Assembly: GCF_014203595.1 (NCBI RefSeq)
Contig: NZ_JACHJK010000008.1
Location: 186,001-250,000, forward strand
DNA from: Streptomyces echinatus
GTDB taxonomy: Bacteria > Actinomycetota > Actinomycetes > Streptomycetales > Streptomycetaceae
Length of the DNA stretch: 64,000 nucleotides
Direction of reading: 5' to 3'
Part shown: in pieces, positions 17,468-24,893 of the stretch
Position numbering within the stretch: position 1 is the first letter of the stretch
Layout of the letters: every line of letters begins with the position of its first letter
The notes under the pieces: generated by a model
Database searches by the model: none
What the model was told of the DNA's origin: nothing
The model's input: only the letters and a program-made list of their open reading frames with translations
Position numbers and translations under genes: made by a program

Positions 17468-18847
17468 TCAGGCGCCCGCCGCGGGCTCCTCCTCGCTCGC
17501 GTCGTCCTCGGCCACGCCGTCCACGAAGCCCGGCAGCCACTCCTCCAGTTCCTCCCGCAGCCGCACCGTGGCGCCCAGCTGGCACAGGACCCCGATCGTG
17601 CTCAGGGTCACCCGGTGTATCAGCAGGTAGGCCGGCGGCAGGTTGAGCCGCTTGCCGAGCTGGTAGGCGGGGGAGCGGGGGTCGGCGATACGGGCGGCCT
17701 GGCTGCGGATCCAGGAGCGGGTGAAGGTGAACGCCTCCACCCGGGCCGGCTCGATGATCGGCAGCAGGTAGTCGAGGACCGCGTCCGGGTCCAGCTCGAT
17801 GGTCTCCTTCACGAACCCCTCCGCGCAGAGCAGCTCGTAGACCGTCTCCGCCTCGCCGTCCAGGGTCATCCGCAGGGAGAAGCCGATCGGGGTCGGCAGG
17901 CCGCCGGGGAGCCGGTCGACCGTGCCGAAGTCCAGGACGCCGAGGCGCCAGTCGTCCTCACCGCCGGGGCCGCCGGGCAGGAGGCGGAAGTTGCCCGGGT
18001 GCGGGTCCGCGTGCAGCAGCCCGGTGCGGGCCGGGCCCGAGAAGAGGAAGCGGGCCAGGAGCTGGCCGGCCCGGTCGCGCTGTTCCTCGGTGCCGTCCGC
18101 GATGACCTCGGACAGCGGGATGCCGTTGATCCACTCGGTCACCAGGACCTGCTCGCACTGGTGCACCACCGCCGGGACGACCACGTCCGGGTCGTCCGCG
18201 AACTCCTCCGCGTGCACGGACTGGGCCTGCGCCTCCAGACCGTAGTCCAGTTCCTCGGAGACGCGGTCCCGCAGCTCCGCGATCAGCGGCTTGATGTCCA
18301 TGCCGGGGATCAGCGGACCCAACAGCCGGGCGAAGCGGCTCAGTTGACCGAGGTCGGAGAGCAGTGCCTCGCCGGCGCCCGGGTACTGCACCTTGACCGC
18401 CACCTCACGGCCGTCGTGCCACACCGCACGGTGCACCTGGCCGATCGAGGCCGCGGCGGCCGGCTTGTCCTCGAACTCCTCGAACAGGTCGCGCCAGTCC
18501 GGCCCCAGCCGCTCCTGGAGCACCGCGTGCACGGTGCGGGTCGGCATCGGCGGGGCCGCCTCCTGGAGCTTGGTCAGCGCCACCCGGTAGGGGCCGGCGA
18601 CCTCCTCCGGCAGCGCCGACTCGAAGACGGACAGGGCCTGCCCGAACTTCATCGCGCCGCCCTTCAGCTCGCCGAGCACCTTGAACAGTTGCTCCGCCGT
18701 GCGCTGTTGCAGCTCACGGCCGACGATCTCCGCGGACTCGCCCACGATCCGCTTGCCCAGCCCCCAGGTGGCCCGGCCGGCGATGCCGAGCGGGAGTGCG
18801 GCGAGCTTGGCGGTACGGGTGACCGCCTTCCGGGGAAGATCAGACAT
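17468..18847 (-). CDS. ABC1/ADCK/UbiB-family atypical kinase
   Basis: A 459-residue protein. The family signature KxGQ is in GGAMKFGQALS (~63-73), the Ala-rich loop AAAASIGQVHRA and the lysine in VAVKVQYPG follow, then LLHADPHPGNF (catalytic loop) and LGVLDFGTV (DFG-like). These features define the ABC1/UbiB family, atypical kinases or ATPases linked to isoprenoid lipid metabolism. The M. tuberculosis counterpart Rv3197 sits beside whiB7 and has been linked to macrolide resistance. The ATG start overlaps the end of the ThiF-like gene by 8 bases. Confidence 0.9.
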   Translation of the reverse strand: MSDLPRKAVTRTAKLAALPLGIAGRATWGLGKRIVGESAEIVGRELQQRTAEQLFKVLGELKGGAMKFGQALSVFESALPEEVAGPYRVALTKLQEAAPPMPTRTVHAVLQERLGPDWRDLFEEFEDKPAAAASIGQVHRAVWHDGREVAVKVQYPGAGEALLSDLGQLSRFARLLGPLIPGMDIKPLIAELRDRVSEELDYGLEAQAQSVHAEEFADDPDVVVPAVVHQCEQVLVTEWINGIPLSEVIADGTEEQRDRAGQLLARFLFSGPARTGLLHADPHPGNFRLLPGGPGGEDDWRLGVLDFGTVDRLPGGLPTPIGFSLRMTLDGEAETVYELLCAEGFVKETIELDPDAVLDYLLPIIEPARVEAFTFTRSWIRSQAARIADPRSPAYQLGKRLNLPPAYLLIHRVTLSTIGVLCQLGATVRLREELEEWLPGFVDGVAEDDASEEEPAAGA

Positions 18848-20054
18848 GCGCCCTCCAAGTCCCAGTCGGCCGTGCCGCGCCCGCTTCGCGTCGCCGCTCC
18901 GTCGACGGCCGTTGCACCGCCATTGTCGCGCGCCGCTCCCCGTCCGTTGAGGAGTGCTCCCGTTTAACTCTCTCAGCAGCCCCGCAGCCGCATTCCGGAT
19001 GCGGCCGGACCGGGTGGGAGCGCCAGTTCAGGGCGGGCAGGGAGGCCTCCCAGCGGGCTCCGGCGGCGGTCGGCGACTCCCCGTCGAGGAAGGCCAGGGC
19101 GTGCGCCGCCGCGAGCCCGGCGACCGCCGTGGCCAGCGCCAGATCGCAGGCCCCGACCCGGTGTCCCCGGCCGGACCGCCACTGGGTGACCAGCAGGGGC
19201 CATGCCGGGTCCCGGTCCGCGCGGTCCCGGTCCAGACACCCGGCGCAGCCCGACTCGCCGGGAAGCACGAGCGGACCGACCACGCCCGTGCCCTCCACGA
19301 CACCGGCGTACAGGTGAGGTGTGCCGGAGGCCAGGAGCGGTTCGGCGGCGAGCGGATCGGGGGCGTGCACGGAGACGTCGTCCCGGGGCGCGAAGATCAC
19401 CAGGGAGAGGCCGGGATCCCCGGCGCCGGGCCCCGGGGAGCGGGTGCGGCGCGGCGGACGGTCCGGGGCCGCGCGCCGGACGGCGGCCCGCGCGGCCGTC
19501 TCCCGGCGGTCGCCGGCCGACTCCGGGGGCAGCCCGCCCGGCGCCACGTCCCACGGCTCCACGCGGCCCACGTCGGACACGTCGACCTCGCCGACACCGG
19601 CGCCCGAGAGCACCGACGCCAGCAGGGCGCCGACCCGGCCCGCTCCCCGCACCTGCACCCGCAGCGCGCCCCGGGCCGCGAGCCGGGCCGGCGCACCGCC
19701 CGGCTCGGCCGTGATCAGGGACAGCGAGGCGAGGTCGGGGCGCAGCCGCTCCAGGACGTCCGTCCTCTCCCGCAGCGCGTCCGCGGCCGGTCCGCCGCCG
19801 CGGGCGTCGTCGACGAGGCCCGCGCGGGCCAGCCGTTCCACGAGTGCGTCGACGCGACCGTCCGGCACCTTCGCGCGGCGGCCCTCCTCGCGCAGCAGCG
19901 GCAGGCCGCGGGTGCCGTCGAGCAGGTCCAGGAGGCCGCCCGTCGCGGCGTCGACCGGGCCCAGCGTCAGCGCGTGCGCGGGTGTCATCCCGAACTGCAC
20001 CGTGCCGGGATCGCGCCAGCCGCGCCGCAGCGCGGGCTTCACCATCGGATGCAT
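18840..20054 (-). CDS. ThiF/E1-like protein with RiPP-recognition-like N-terminus
   Basis: A 404-residue protein. Residues ~15-85 form a winged-helix-like segment (PAHALTLGPVDAATGGLLDL, then VDALVERLARAGLVDD) resembling the leader-peptide-binding part of azole-type peptide maturation proteins. An E1-like Rossmann core follows (GAGRVGALLASVLSGAGVGE). A zinc site is suggested by GCAGC near 320 and HPECGCG near 355. The C-terminal ~45 residues are Arg-rich and unlike the rest. Start: ATG 20054 (HPMVKPALRR) has an aagggg site; the upstream GTG 20186 would add a rare TTA codon. The stop overlaps the ABC1 start by 8 bases, so the two are coupled. No YcaO protein or precursor is in the window, so its substrate is unknown. 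Confidence 0.8.
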   Translation of the reverse strand: MHPMVKPALRRGWRDPGTVQFGMTPAHALTLGPVDAATGGLLDLLDGTRGLPLLREEGRRAKVPDGRVDALVERLARAGLVDDARGGGPAADALRERTDVLERLRPDLASLSLITAEPGGAPARLAARGALRVQVRGAGRVGALLASVLSGAGVGEVDVSDVGRVEPWDVAPGGLPPESAGDRRETAARAAVRRAAPDRPPRRTRSPGPGAGDPGLSLVIFAPRDDVSVHAPDPLAAEPLLASGTPHLYAGVVEGTGVVGPLVLPGESGCAGCLDRDRADRDPAWPLLVTQWRSGRGHRVGACDLALATAVAGLAAAHALAFLDGESPTAAGARWEASLPALNWRSHPVRPHPECGCGAAERVKREHSSTDGERRATMAVQRPSTERRREAGAARPTGTWRAHV

Positions 20055-20359
20055 GACCCACCCCTTGTCCGTCGAGACCTCCGGCACAGCCGAGACGCCC
20101 CGTGCGTCCGCCGACGGAACGGAGCCCGCTCCGCCGACGCCTGCCAGCATGCCGGTCCCGGGCTCCGGGCGGCGTAAGTTATCCACAGGCGGAGGAGTTC
20201 TTCATACGAATCAAGGACACCTCGCACGCGAACCGGCCGAAGAATCGGTGCAAATCGGACCAGTTGATCGGTCGTACGAATCAAACACATGGTGGGGGAT
20301 CGGCAGCGAACCGTCTCGGAGCCGGGACTTTGTCCCTGCCCACCGGGTAACGTCGGGGC
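20055..20359. promoter_or_regulatory. Divergent intergenic region with DnaA-box-like site and direct repeats
   Basis: The 305 bases between the divergent ThiF-like and metallopeptidase genes contain ttatccaca (20179-20187), a perfect match to the classical DnaA box. They also hold two copies of tacgaatcaa followed by nnacac (20205-20219 and 20275-20289), exactly 70 bases apart. The segment is less GC-rich than its surroundings. I could not define -10/-35 elements with confidence. Confidence 0.55.
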
Positions 20360-20965
20360 GTGCCCGCCGACCCACTGCACAGCGCCGGTAAACCACAGCG
20401 CAGCACGACGAGCCAGCCACCCGGCGGCTCGGGGGTGAGCGCGATCGAGGTCCGCAGGAGTGCCCGGCGCCGCCGCACGGTCTCCGCGTACCGCGAGGGC
20501 GATCGCACCGTCGTGCTGATCCCCGCCCGCATGTCGAAGGCGGAGGAACAGCGCTGGGTGACCGTCATGCTCGACAAACTCGCCGCCCAGGAGAGCAGGC
20601 GGGTGCTCGGCGACACCGAGCTGGCCGAGCGTGCCGGACGGCTGTCGGCCCAGTACTTCGACGGCCGGGCCCGGCCCGCCTCCGTGCGCTGGGTCACCAA
20701 CCAGAACACCCGCTGGGGCTCGTGCACCCCGGCCGAGGGCAGCATCCGGCTCTCGCACCGCCTGCAGGGGATGCCGGAGTACGTGGTCGACTACGTGCTC
20801 TGCCACGAGCTGGCGCACCTGCTGGTCCCCGGCCACGGCCCCGACTTCTGGCAGCTGCTGGAGGCCTATCCGCGCACCGAGCGGGCCCGCGGCTACCTGG
20901 AGGGCGTGGTCGCCGCCGGCCGGCTGCCGCACGTACCGGGCGCGCGCGGCGAGCACGATGCCTGA
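20360..20965 (+). CDS. YgjP-like (M48-type) metallopeptidase
   Basis: A 201-residue protein of the YgjP/WLM-like metal-dependent hydrolase family. The zinc-binding motif CHELAHLLVPGHGPDFW (~152-168) contains HExxH and the downstream His. The signature NTRWGSCTPAEGSIRLSHRL precedes it. No signal peptide is seen, so it should be cytosolic. GTG 20360 opens a Pro/Ser-rich N-terminus; the conserved part begins near VSAIEVRRSARRRRT, and GTG 20435 is a credible alternative start. Its substrate is unknown. Confidence 0.82.
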   Translation: MPADPLHSAGKPQRSTTSQPPGGSGVSAIEVRRSARRRRTVSAYREGDRTVVLIPARMSKAEEQRWVTVMLDKLAAQESRRVLGDTELAERAGRLSAQYFDGRARPASVRWVTNQNTRWGSCTPAEGSIRLSHRLQGMPEYVVDYVLCHELAHLLVPGHGPDFWQLLEAYPRTERARGYLEGVVAAGRLPHVPGARGEHDA

Positions 20966-21218
20966 GCGCCCCGCCGTGGGCCCGGCCGTGCCGCCGTCCG
21001 CCTGAGCGCCCCGTGTGTCCGGGCACCCGCCGTGTGCCCGTGGAGCACCCTGGCGCCGAGAGTGTCCGTCCCGGTATTCGGCGTCCGTCCTGTGTGAGCG
21101 GCCGGGTGCGGTTGTGTACCGGCTCTGTACCGACCCCGCCCCTTGGGGTTCGTCGTCGGCCTTTGCCGTTAGCCTGGCGCGACGCACTCGCATTCGGGAT
21201 GGGGGACGGTCGTAACGC

Positions 21219-22865
21219 ATGGCCAGGGAATTCCAACGCGGCCACAAGGCCAGGATCAGTGACCTCACGGCGGGCACGGATCTGTACGTAGGCGTGCAGA
21301 TCTCCGGCCCCGGACTGACCTTCGACATCAGCTGCTTCGGTCTCGACGCCGACGAGCGCCTGTCGGACGACCGGTACTTCGTCTTCTTCAACCAGCCGAA
21401 GTCCCCCGAGGAATCCATCCAGCTGCTGGGTGCCCAGGCGGGCGACACGGAGTCGTTCCGGGTCACGCTCGACCGGGTCCCGTCGCAGATCCGCAAGCTG
21501 TCCTTCACGGCGACCGTCGACGGCGCCGGCCAGATGTCGCAGATCGCCCCCGGCTATCTGCGCATCGTGGCGGGCGGCGAGGAGGTCGCGCGGTACGCCT
21601 TCGACGGCTCGGAGTTCTCCACCGAGCGGGCCGTGATGCTCGGCGACTTCTACTTCAAGGACGGGTGGCGGTTCGCCGCGGTCGGACAGGGCTTCGACGG
21701 CGGTCTGGAGGCGCTGCTGAAGAACTTCGGCGGCGAGGTGCTGGAGGAGGAGGCGCCCGCCGCCCCGCAGCAGCCGCAGTCCGCCGGGACCCCCGGCTTC
21801 GCCCCGCCCGCCCAGACCGCGCCGGCGCCCGCGTTCGGCACCCCGGCCGCCCCCGCCCCGGCGCCGCAGCCCGCCCCGGCCCCCCAGGGCTTCGCCCCGC
21901 CGCCCGGTCACACCCCGCCCCCGGCGCCCGCTCCGAACGTGCACGGCGCGCCGACGGTCATCGCTCCGCTGGCCCCGCCCGGCGGCAGCGTCCCGCCGCC
22001 GGTCGCGCCCCCGGCGCCCTACGGCCAGCCGCCCCAGCAGCCGTCGTACGGCGGCCGGCCCGGCGCGCCCATGCCCCCCGGCTACGGCCAGCAGCCGCTC
22101 TCCTACGGCGGCCAGCCGGCCCCGCCCATGCCCCCGGGCTACGGTCAGGTCCCCGGCCAGCAGCCCGCCGGCTACGGAGTACCGCAGGGTGCGCCCCAGG
22201 GCGGTGCCGGGGTGACGGCCGCGCTCCAGGCGTTCAAGGAGACGCCGACCGGCCAGCGCTGGACGCAGCAGAACAAGAAGCTGATCCGCGTCGACCTCGG
22301 CATCGGCGGCCAGCCGGTGCTGGCCCGGCAGGGCAGCATGGTGCTCTACCAGGGCAAGGTCGACTTCAGCTACAAGGGCGCCGGATTCGCCGGCCGGATC
22401 GTCGGCAACGCCACCGGCCAGGAGATGCAGCTGATGCGCTGCACCGGCCAGGGCCAGGTGTTCCTCGCCGAGAACTCCACCCACCTGCACCCGGTCGAGC
22501 TCCAGGGCGACGCGATCTGCGTGTCCGCGGAGAACGTCCTCGCCTTCGACGAGAGCCTCCAGTACGAGGTCCGCCGCATCGAGGGCCACGGCATCCCGGG
22601 CGGCGCGCTGTTCACCATGCAGTTCCAGGGCACCGGCACCATCGTCGTCAAGACGCACGGCACGCCCGTGGTGCTGCCGGTCACGCCGACCACCTTCGCC
22701 GACTGCAACGCCGTCGTCGCCTGGTCGGCCGCCTCGCAGGTGATCGTCTCCAGCCAGGTCCGCATGCGCCGCAACGCCTACCCGGGCGACACCGGCGAGA
22801 GCGTGAACCTCCAGTTCCGGGGCGCGCCCGGCAACTTCATCGTCGTCCAGCCGTACGAGGTCTGA
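21219..22865 (+). CDS. TerD domain-AIM24 domain fusion protein
   Basis: A 548-residue two-domain protein. Residues 1-~175 are a TerD-like calcium-binding domain (GLTFDISCFGLDADERLSDD, then FVFFNQPKSPEESI and a second half ending FKDGWRFAAVGQGFDGGLEAL). A ~150-residue Pro/Ala/Gly/Gln linker follows, with repeated PPMPPGYGQ and PSYGGRPG units. Residues ~335-545 are an AIM24/DUF124 beta-sandwich (LARQGSMVLYQGKVDF, LMRCTGQGQVFLAENS, VQPYEV). TerD proteins belong to the tellurium/stress-response class; AIM24 function in bacteria is unknown. It heads a three-gene cluster with 11- and 17-base gaps. The ATG follows gggggacg at a proper distance. Confidence 0.88.
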   Translation: MAREFQRGHKARISDLTAGTDLYVGVQISGPGLTFDISCFGLDADERLSDDRYFVFFNQPKSPEESIQLLGAQAGDTESFRVTLDRVPSQIRKLSFTATVDGAGQMSQIAPGYLRIVAGGEEVARYAFDGSEFSTERAVMLGDFYFKDGWRFAAVGQGFDGGLEALLKNFGGEVLEEEAPAAPQQPQSAGTPGFAPPAQTAPAPAFGTPAAPAPAPQPAPAPQGFAPPPGHTPPPAPAPNVHGAPTVIAPLAPPGGSVPPPVAPPAPYGQPPQQPSYGGRPGAPMPPGYGQQPLSYGGQPAPPMPPGYGQVPGQQPAGYGVPQGAPQGGAGVTAALQAFKETPTGQRWTQQNKKLIRVDLGIGGQPVLARQGSMVLYQGKVDFSYKGAGFAGRIVGNATGQEMQLMRCTGQGQVFLAENSTHLHPVELQGDAICVSAENVLAFDESLQYEVRRIEGHGIPGGALFTMQFQGTGTIVVKTHGTPVVLPVTPTTFADCNAVVAWSAASQVIVSSQVRMRRNAYPGDTGESVNLQFRGAPGNFIVVQPYEV

Positions 22866-22876
22866 GGGAGCCCGTC

Positions 22877-23557
22877 ATGAACCAGCCGCTCGCGGGCTAC
22901 GCCCCCGCACCCGTCACCGCCCGCATGGAGAACCACGGCAGCCACATGCTGAAGGTCGCCATGCAGACCGGGAACGACCTCCTCGCGCGCGTGGGATCGA
23001 TGGTCGCCTACGAGGGCTTCGTCCAGTACGAGCCCAACCCGCCGGCCGTCCGCCAGATCGCTCGCGACTGGGCCACCGGCGAGGGCGCGCCCCTGATGAA
23101 GTGCTCCGGCGACGGCCTGCTCTACCTCGCCGACTACGGCGCCGACGTCGTCGTGATCAACCTCAACGGCGACGGCATCTCCGTCAACGCCACCAACCTG
23201 CTGGCCTTCGACGCCCACCTCACCTGGGGTGTGGAGCGGGTCAAGGGGCTCGCGAAGTTCGCCGGGCAGGGCCTGTGGAACACGAAGATCTCCGGGCAGG
23301 GCTGGGTCGCGCTGACCTCCCGCGGCAAGCCGATCGTCGTGGACTGCGGTGGCGGCGAGGACGAGACGTACGTCGACCCGGACGCGCTCGTCGCCTGGTC
23401 CCCGAACCTGAAGGTGAAGGGCAAGCGCAGCTTCAAGGCGCAGTCGCTGATCGGCCGCGGCAGCGGCGAGGCCTACCAGATGGCCTTCTCCGGACAGGGC
23501 ATCGTCGTCGTCCAGCCCAGCGAGGACAGCACCGACCGCCTTCGGATCCGGGGCTGA
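22877..23557 (+). CDS. AIM24 family protein
   Basis: A 226-residue stand-alone AIM24 (DUF124) domain. Recognisable strands are LARVGSMVAYEGFVQYE, LMKCSGDGLLYLADYG, ISVNATNLLAF and QGIVVVQPSE. It is a paralogue of the C-terminal domain of the preceding fusion and of the next gene, with the same Q-G-x-V-x-L and G-x-A-F pattern. ATG 22877 follows a gaggga site. There is no signal peptide or membrane segment. The function is unknown; co-expression with a TerD domain hints at a stress-response assembly. Confidence 0.85.
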   Translation: MNQPLAGYAPAPVTARMENHGSHMLKVAMQTGNDLLARVGSMVAYEGFVQYEPNPPAVRQIARDWATGEGAPLMKCSGDGLLYLADYGADVVVINLNGDGISVNATNLLAFDAHLTWGVERVKGLAKFAGQGLWNTKISGQGWVALTSRGKPIVVDCGGGEDETYVDPDALVAWSPNLKVKGKRSFKAQSLIGRGSGEAYQMAFSGQGIVVVQPSEDSTDRLRIRG

Positions 23558-23574
23558 GGGGGAACCAGAACACC

Positions 23575-24330
23575 ATGCAGAGCCCGCTTTTCGCGCACAA
23601 CGACCTGCAGACCCAGGAGCGCTGGAGCCTGCAGAACAAGCAGATGCTCCGCGTCACCCTGGAGGGGCACGACGACATCCTCGCCCGCAAGGGCACCATG
23701 GTCGCCTACCAGGGCCTGGTCGAGTTCGACGCCGAGTTCCGCAACAACAGCCAGGCACGCGCGCGTGCGCACACCGGCGAGGGCCTGGACCTGATGCGCT
23801 GTCACGGACAGGGCACGGTCTACCTCGCCAACCTCGGTCAGCACGTGCACGTCATGGACGTCGAGCAGGACGGGCTGACCGTCGACAGCTCCTACGTCCT
23901 CGCCATGGACTCCTCGCTGCACCACGAGGTCATCGCCGTCGACAGCCTGTACGGCATCTCCGGCTCCGGGAAGTACCAGCTGAACATCACCGGGCGCGGC
24001 AAGGTGGCGCTGATGACGTCCGGGGCGCCGCTGCTGATGCAGGTCACGCCCGACAAGTACGTCAACTGCGACGCCGACGCGATCGTGGCCTGGTCCACCG
24101 GGCTGCGCGTGCAGATGCAGGCCCAGACGCACTCCTCCGGGGTGTGGCGCCGGCGCGGCAGCACGGGGGAGGGCTGGGAGCTGAGCTTCATGGGCTCCGG
24201 GTTCGCGCTCGTGCAGCCCAGCGAGCTGCTTCCGCCGCAGAACGCGCAGATCGGACAGGGCCTCGCCGCCCAGTTCGGCATGGGCCAGCAGGGGGCGCGC
24301 GGCCAGAACCAGGGCAACGTCTGGAGCTGA
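23575..24330 (+). CDS. AIM24 family protein
   Basis: A 251-residue third AIM24 paralogue. It begins with a short polar N-terminus and has the family strands LARKGTMVAYQGLVEFD, LMRCHGQGTVYLANLG, LTVDSSYVLAMDSS and GSGFALVQPSEL. The C-terminal ~25 residues are Gln/Gly-rich (QFGMGQQGARGQNQG) and probably disordered. The ATG has a gaggggga site 7 bases upstream. It closes the cluster and is followed 5 bases on by a perfect terminator palindrome. Confidence 0.85.
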   Translation: MQSPLFAHNDLQTQERWSLQNKQMLRVTLEGHDDILARKGTMVAYQGLVEFDAEFRNNSQARARAHTGEGLDLMRCHGQGTVYLANLGQHVHVMDVEQDGLTVDSSYVLAMDSSLHHEVIAVDSLYGISGSGKYQLNITGRGKVALMTSGAPLLMQVTPDKYVNCDADAIVAWSTGLRVQMQAQTHSSGVWRRRGSTGEGWELSFMGSGFALVQPSELLPPQNAQIGQGLAAQFGMGQQGARGQNQGNVWS

Positions 24331-24335
24331 CAGGC

Positions 24336-24365
24336 AAGGGGTGACCGCCCGGGCGGTCACCCCTT
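24336..24365. terminator. Bidirectional terminator after AIM24 cluster
   Basis: A perfect 30-base palindrome (aaggggtgaccgccc and its complement without spacer) sits between convergent genes, ending 7 bases before the NUDIX stop codon on the other strand. Confidence 0.85.
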
Positions 24366-24371
24366 ACCCGG

Positions 24372-24893
24372 TCAGAGCCTGGCGCGCGTGGCCTCCAGGA
24401 GGCGTACGACCGACTCGTCCGCCACGCCGGCCACCTCGTCGTAGGCGTACCAGCGCAGGTCCAGCGACTCGTCGCTGATCTCCTGCACGGCGCCGGCCGG
24501 GGCCAGGACCGCGTACTGGACGTCGAAGTGCCAGTGGCAGGGCGCCGGGATCGGATGGCGGTCCAGCCGCACCGGGCCGCCGGGAAGCGGCGTCAGCCCG
24601 GCGATTCCGGACTCCTCCGTCGCCTCGCGCAGGGCCGCCGCCATGAGCGTGGCGTCCCCCGGCTCGCAGTGGCCGCCCATCTGGAGCCACATCCGCAGCT
24701 TCCGGTGCAGCGTGAGCAGCACCCGGCCGTGCTCCGGGTCGACGACCAGGGCGCTGGCCGTCAGGTGCCCCGCCTCGCACGCCTTCCACATGCCGTCCGG
24801 ACGGGCCGCCAGGTGGTCCAGGTAGGACTGGCGCAGCTCCGGCTGGCCCTCGTACCCCTTCAGGACGAGGACCGCGTCGTCGTACAGGCTCAC
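24372..24893 (-). CDS. NUDIX hydrolase
   Basis: A 173-residue NUDIX protein. The Nudix box reads GHCEPGDATLMAAALREATEESGI (~95-118), with the catalytic REATEE core. The N-terminal stretch LTLHRKLRMWLQMGG and the later YAVLAP fit the fold; the substrate cannot be deduced. The GTG start overlaps the stop of the DUF2342 gene (GTGA), so translation is coupled. No thiol or phosphate signature beyond the box was recognised. Confidence 0.85.
   Translation of the reverse strand: MSLYDDAVLVLKGYEGQPELRQSYLDHLAARPDGMWKACEAGHLTASALVVDPEHGRVLLTLHRKLRMWLQMGGHCEPGDATLMAAALREATEESGIAGLTPLPGGPVRLDRHPIPAPCHWHFDVQYAVLAPAGAVQEISDESLDLRWYAYDEVAGVADESVVRLLEATRARL

Noticed and set aside
20055..20186. GTG 20186 as start of the ThiF-like gene
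   Set aside because: Would add 44 residues with no visible conservation and a TTA codon; ATG 20054 has an aagggg site.
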